Shown here in pieces: positions 61,376 to 64,000 of a DNA stretch of 64,000 bases. The notes under the pieces were generated by a model that saw nothing but the letters and a program-made list of their open reading frames with translations, searched no databases and was not told the DNA's origin. Each line of letters begins with the position of its first letter. Positions within the stretch are counted from its first letter, which is position 1. The translations under genes were made by a program, and so were the position numbers. This DNA comes from an uncultured Ruminococcus sp. GTDB taxonomy: Bacteria > Bacillota > Clostridia > Oscillospirales > Ruminococcaceae. The stretch covers positions 124,001 to 188,000 of the forward strand of contig CAJTOG010000002.1 in NCBI GenBank assembly GCA_910577575.1, given 5' to 3'.

Positions 61376-61876
61376 ATGAGCGATTTCTCCGCAGATGTCA
61401 AGCTTGCAATAAAAGGCAGTTCTGAAGCTTTTGCAAGACTTTACTCACTTGTATACAAGGATTTATATCATATCGCCCTTTATAGCCTCAGAAGCACTCA
61501 TGATGCCTGTGACACCGTAAGCGAAACAGTACTTGATGCATTCTGCAATATCAGTAAACTTAAAAACGAAAAAGCATTCAGAAGCTGGATTATGCGTATA
61601 CTTTCAGCAAAAATAAAACACAAACAGCGTGAATATTTTTTTGATATAACTGAAATTACAGATGATAATGAACCAGACAGTGAATTTAATTTTGATAATA
61701 TTGAAATAAAAGAGGCCATGGAAAACCTTGACCCGCAGTCAAGACTTATACTGTCGCTTTCAGTACTTGGCGGATATACAAGTGAAGAAATTTCAAAAAT
61801 CTGCGATATAAATGCAAATACAGTACGTTCAAAAATTTCACGCATCAAAAAACACTTGAAAACTGAATTATCATGA
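61376..61876 (+). CDS. ECF-type sigma factor
   Basis: 166 residues. Region 2 (about 12-75) includes ARLYSLVYKDLYHIALYSL, DTVSETVLDAFCNISKL and FRSWIMRILSAKI. Region 4 (about 112-164) has LDPQSRLILSLSVLGGYTSEEISKICDINANTVRSKISR. The ATG at 61376 follows AAGGAGGG by seven bases; the region before it has no ribosome binding site. The next gene, 14 bases downstream, encodes a membrane protein with a cytoplasmic N-terminus, the usual place of the cognate anti-sigma factor. Confidence 0.93.
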   Translation: MSDFSADVKLAIKGSSEAFARLYSLVYKDLYHIALYSLRSTHDACDTVSETVLDAFCNISKLKNEKAFRSWIMRILSAKIKHKQREYFFDITEITDDNEPDSEFNFDNIEIKEAMENLDPQSRLILSLSVLGGYTSEEISKICDINANTVRSKISRIKKHLKTELS

Positions 61877-61890
61877 AAGGAGTTTGCAGT

Positions 61891-64000
61891 ATGGATAAGA
61901 ATGACAAGAAAATCAGGGAAATTCTGGAAAACGAAGAAATACCGGAAAAATTAAATCCTGAAAATATCAGAATAATGCTTGACGAAAAAGCACCTGCAAA
62001 AAAGAGAAAAAAACTCTCTGTTGCAGGACGCATAACAGCAGCTGCGGCAGCATGTGCAGTAATTGTTGGGACAGCAGGATATCTTAAAAAAGACATTCTA
62101 AAAAACTGCCCTGATGAAACAATAGTAAACTCAACGGCGAAAACATCAACAGAAAATAAAGAACAGATAAAAGCTCCGTATATGAGCGGTGCAGAAAGTT
62201 ATGAACAGGTTTATAAGCTTATTGAAGAATCGGATAAGAAATACAAGAAAAGAATAAGAGGCGATTCAAAACATACTGTGGATTTTGAAATCGCAGAAGA
62301 AACGGCAGATGGTGCAACACCTGAAAATGGTATAAAATTTGATTCAACAAATTCTGATAACAATTATTATATTCCTGAAACAAAAGATTTAAAAAAAGAA
62401 TCCGAAACAATCGAAGAACCAAATGAATTTATTCCGGTTACTGAATCTGAAACAGAAGCACCCACGCAAACAGAAATAACTACGGAACCCACTGAAACGG
62501 AAACTCCATCAGAAGTTACTGCCGAACCGACAGAATCCACAACAGAACAAACTGTGCAGACAGAAGCAACCACAGAAATATCCACTGAAACAACTGTTAC
62601 AGAATCAGAAGATGACTATTCAAAAACACATAATCAGGAAGAAAACGTCCTTGAGGCTGATATCGTAAAAACGGATGGGGAACGTATTTATTATCTCACA
62701 AATAAAGAAATTACAGGCAAATATAATGATGATGGAATCTATGAAAATTATTTAACCGAAAGATTCTACACTACTCCCGCACTCAATATTGCTTCTGTTG
62801 ACAACGGAACTTTCACTGATTCATTACAGCTTGATGTCACCCCTGAACTCAATCTTGATGAAAATTGGGAAAGTGAAATATTTGTAAATGATATGTATCT
62901 GTACAATGATATGATAGCAGTTATAGGAACTGTTAATTCTCACTGCAAGATTGAAGGTAAGGACGAAGAATACTATGACAAGGAATATGATGCATATTAT
63001 ACACCATATCACTATGAAAATGATAACCGCTGTTTTGTATCATTCTACACCAAAGACGCTGAACTCATAGGCACTTACTGGCAGGACGGCTGTTACAGCA
63101 ATGTACGTATAGCCCCCGACGGATATATGTACCTTGTTTCATCTTACAATTCGGTAAGTTTTGAAGATATAGAAACAGCCGAAAATATTGAGAGATATAT
63201 TCCGGAATGCGGTGTTGATGACAGTATGGAATGCATGCCCCCAGAAAATATACTTCTTCCCGAAGATATTCTTGACAACGATACGAATATGAGTTATACT
63301 ATAATAGGAAGCATTGACCTTACAGTATCAGCTCAGTTTACCCCTGCCGATTCAAAGGCTCTCGCAGGCTATACAGGTGAAATTTACAGCTCTGCAGATA
63401 ATATCTATACAACAGTTGGCTGGACAGATACTGACATAACAAGAATATCAGTAAGCGGAGGAAATATCATTCCCGCTGCATCAGGTACAGTTGAAGGTTA
63501 TGTAAAAGACCAGTTTTCCATGAGCGAATACAACGGCTGTTTCCGCATTGCCACAACTGTCAACAAATGGACAGACAACAGCAATTTCTTTACTGATATA
63601 TTTGATATTCCGACAGAATCAGAACATATTGCAAACAACAGAGTATATGTTCTTGACATGGAATTGAATCAGGTCGGATATGTTGGCGGATTCGGTGAAA
63701 ACGAAACCATAAAATCAGTTAATTTCAGCGGAAATATGGGATACGTCGTAACTTATGAACAGACAGACCCTCTTTTTGCAATTGATTTGACAAATCCTGC
63801 CGAACCGTTTATAACTGATGAATTCAAAATCCTTGGATACAGCACTTATATGCAGAACTGGACAGACGGACTTCTTCTCGGATTCGGTGCTGACGCTGAT
63901 GAAAACGGTATAGAAACCGGCATAAAACTTGTCATGTTTGATAATTCAGACCCATACAACTTACAGGAAGTTGGACTATATGCAATCAACCGTGAAGAAA
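61891..64000 (+). CDS. Membrane-anchored beta-propeller protein, likely anti-sigma/sensor (3' truncated by window)
   Basis: At least 703 residues; the frame is open to the window end. A short cytoplasmic N-terminus (1-44) of anti-sigma type (IREILENEEIPEKLNPENI) leads to one span (about 45-63). Outside the membrane is a spacer, a Thr/Glu/Pro-rich stalk (about 185-241, repeated TEP/TET units), then a large beta-rich domain starting EENVLEADIVKTDGERIYYL. This start and later VGYVGGFGENETIKSVNFSG fit the secreted beta-propeller family PF09826. Coupling to the sigma factor gene suggests it holds that factor and responds to an external signal; this is inferred. The ATG has AAAGGAG eight to nine bases upstream. 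Confidence 0.85.
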   Translation, partial: MDKNDKKIREILENEEIPEKLNPENIRIMLDEKAPAKKRKKLSVAGRITAAAAACAVIVGTAGYLKKDILKNCPDETIVNSTAKTSTENKEQIKAPYMSGAESYEQVYKLIEESDKKYKKRIRGDSKHTVDFEIAEETADGATPENGIKFDSTNSDNNYYIPETKDLKKESETIEEPNEFIPVTESETEAPTQTEITTEPTETETPSEVTAEPTESTTEQTVQTEATTEISTETTVTESEDDYSKTHNQEENVLEADIVKTDGERIYYLTNKEITGKYNDDGIYENYLTERFYTTPALNIASVDNGTFTDSLQLDVTPELNLDENWESEIFVNDMYLYNDMIAVIGTVNSHCKIEGKDEEYYDKEYDAYYTPYHYENDNRCFVSFYTKDAELIGTYWQDGCYSNVRIAPDGYMYLVSSYNSVSFEDIETAENIERYIPECGVDDSMECMPPENILLPEDILDNDTNMSYTIIGSIDLTVSAQFTPADSKALAGYTGEIYSSADNIYTTVGWTDTDITRISVSGGNIIPAASGTVEGYVKDQFSMSEYNGCFRIATTVNKWTDNSNFFTDIFDIPTESEHIANNRVYVLDMELNQVGYVGGFGENETIKSVNFSGNMGYVVTYEQTDPLFAIDLTNPAEPFITDEFKILGYSTYMQNWTDGLLLGFGADADENGIETGIKLVMFDNSDPYNLQEVGLYAINREE

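Noticed and set aside
1..64000. CRISPR array or cas genes
   Set aside because: No regularly spaced repeats and no Cas-like proteins were seen anywhere in the window.

Overview
The window is a low-GC, AT-rich stretch of a Gram-positive chromosome. The gene content points to a Ruminococcus-like member of the Oscillospiraceae (Clostridia): a D490-type GH94 cellobiose phosphorylase, pyruvate phosphate dikinase, pyruvate:ferredoxin oxidoreductase, ECF-type transporters, sporulation genes (ylbJ, yqfC, yqfD, spoVAC) and surface proteins with Thr/Glu/Pro-rich stalks. The genus is an inference; no rRNA gene is present.

Layout. 1-750: end of a DUF4430 protein overlapping an ECF S-component. 1.2-6.7 kb: ppdK and a two-component system whose kinase has an odd Trp/His/Asp/Pro-rich exterior. 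6.8-11.8 kb: pth, mfd and a membrane-anchored beta-rich protein. 11.8-16.9 kb (minus): cellobiose phosphorylase, an acetyltransferase, and an operon of small membrane protein, SmtB-like ArsR regulator, amidohydrolase and unknown protein. 17.2-22.7 kb: polA, rimI, tsaD and two related lipoproteins. 22.7-26.4 kb: rplJ-rplL with an L10 leader, then ylbJ divergent from yqfC-yqfD.

27.3-41.1 kb looks like a decayed mobile element that split a tRNA-Leu gene. The 3' half of the tRNA is at 27320-27367 and the matching 5' half at 41036-41070, both on the minus strand. Between them lie an agr-like quorum-sensing locus (LytTR regulator, GHKL kinase, a 46-codon AgrD-like gene, AgrB), a secreted Cys-free protein, a lipoprotein and an ABC transporter. 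The rest is broken: a type III methyltransferase, a DUF927-like ATPase and a large serine recombinase. An intact tRNA-Leu(UAG), probably the same isoacceptor as the split gene, sits just inside the recombinase-proximal end. Decayed genes also flank the element (acetyltransferase, alpha/beta hydrolase).

42-53 kb: a Cys-rich small protein, a CPBP-like membrane protein, tadA, a frameshifted ECF S-component, nifJ (with an IS200/IS605 relic in its leader), a candidate small RNA, orphan spoVAC, a broken ADP-ribosylglycohydrolase, a phosphopantetheinyl transferase, and htpG behind a perfect CIRCE operator. 53-64 kb: a SUKH protein, serA, serC, metG, a GH25 lysozyme, manA, a ROK glucokinase, and a sigma factor followed by a membrane-anchored beta-propeller protein that runs off the window.

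Functionally, cellobiose phosphorylase, glucokinase, mannose-6-phosphate isomerase, PPDK and PFOR fit fermentative use of plant-derived sugars. Most housekeeping genes have clear sigma-A promoters with 17-bp spacers and strong intrinsic terminators.
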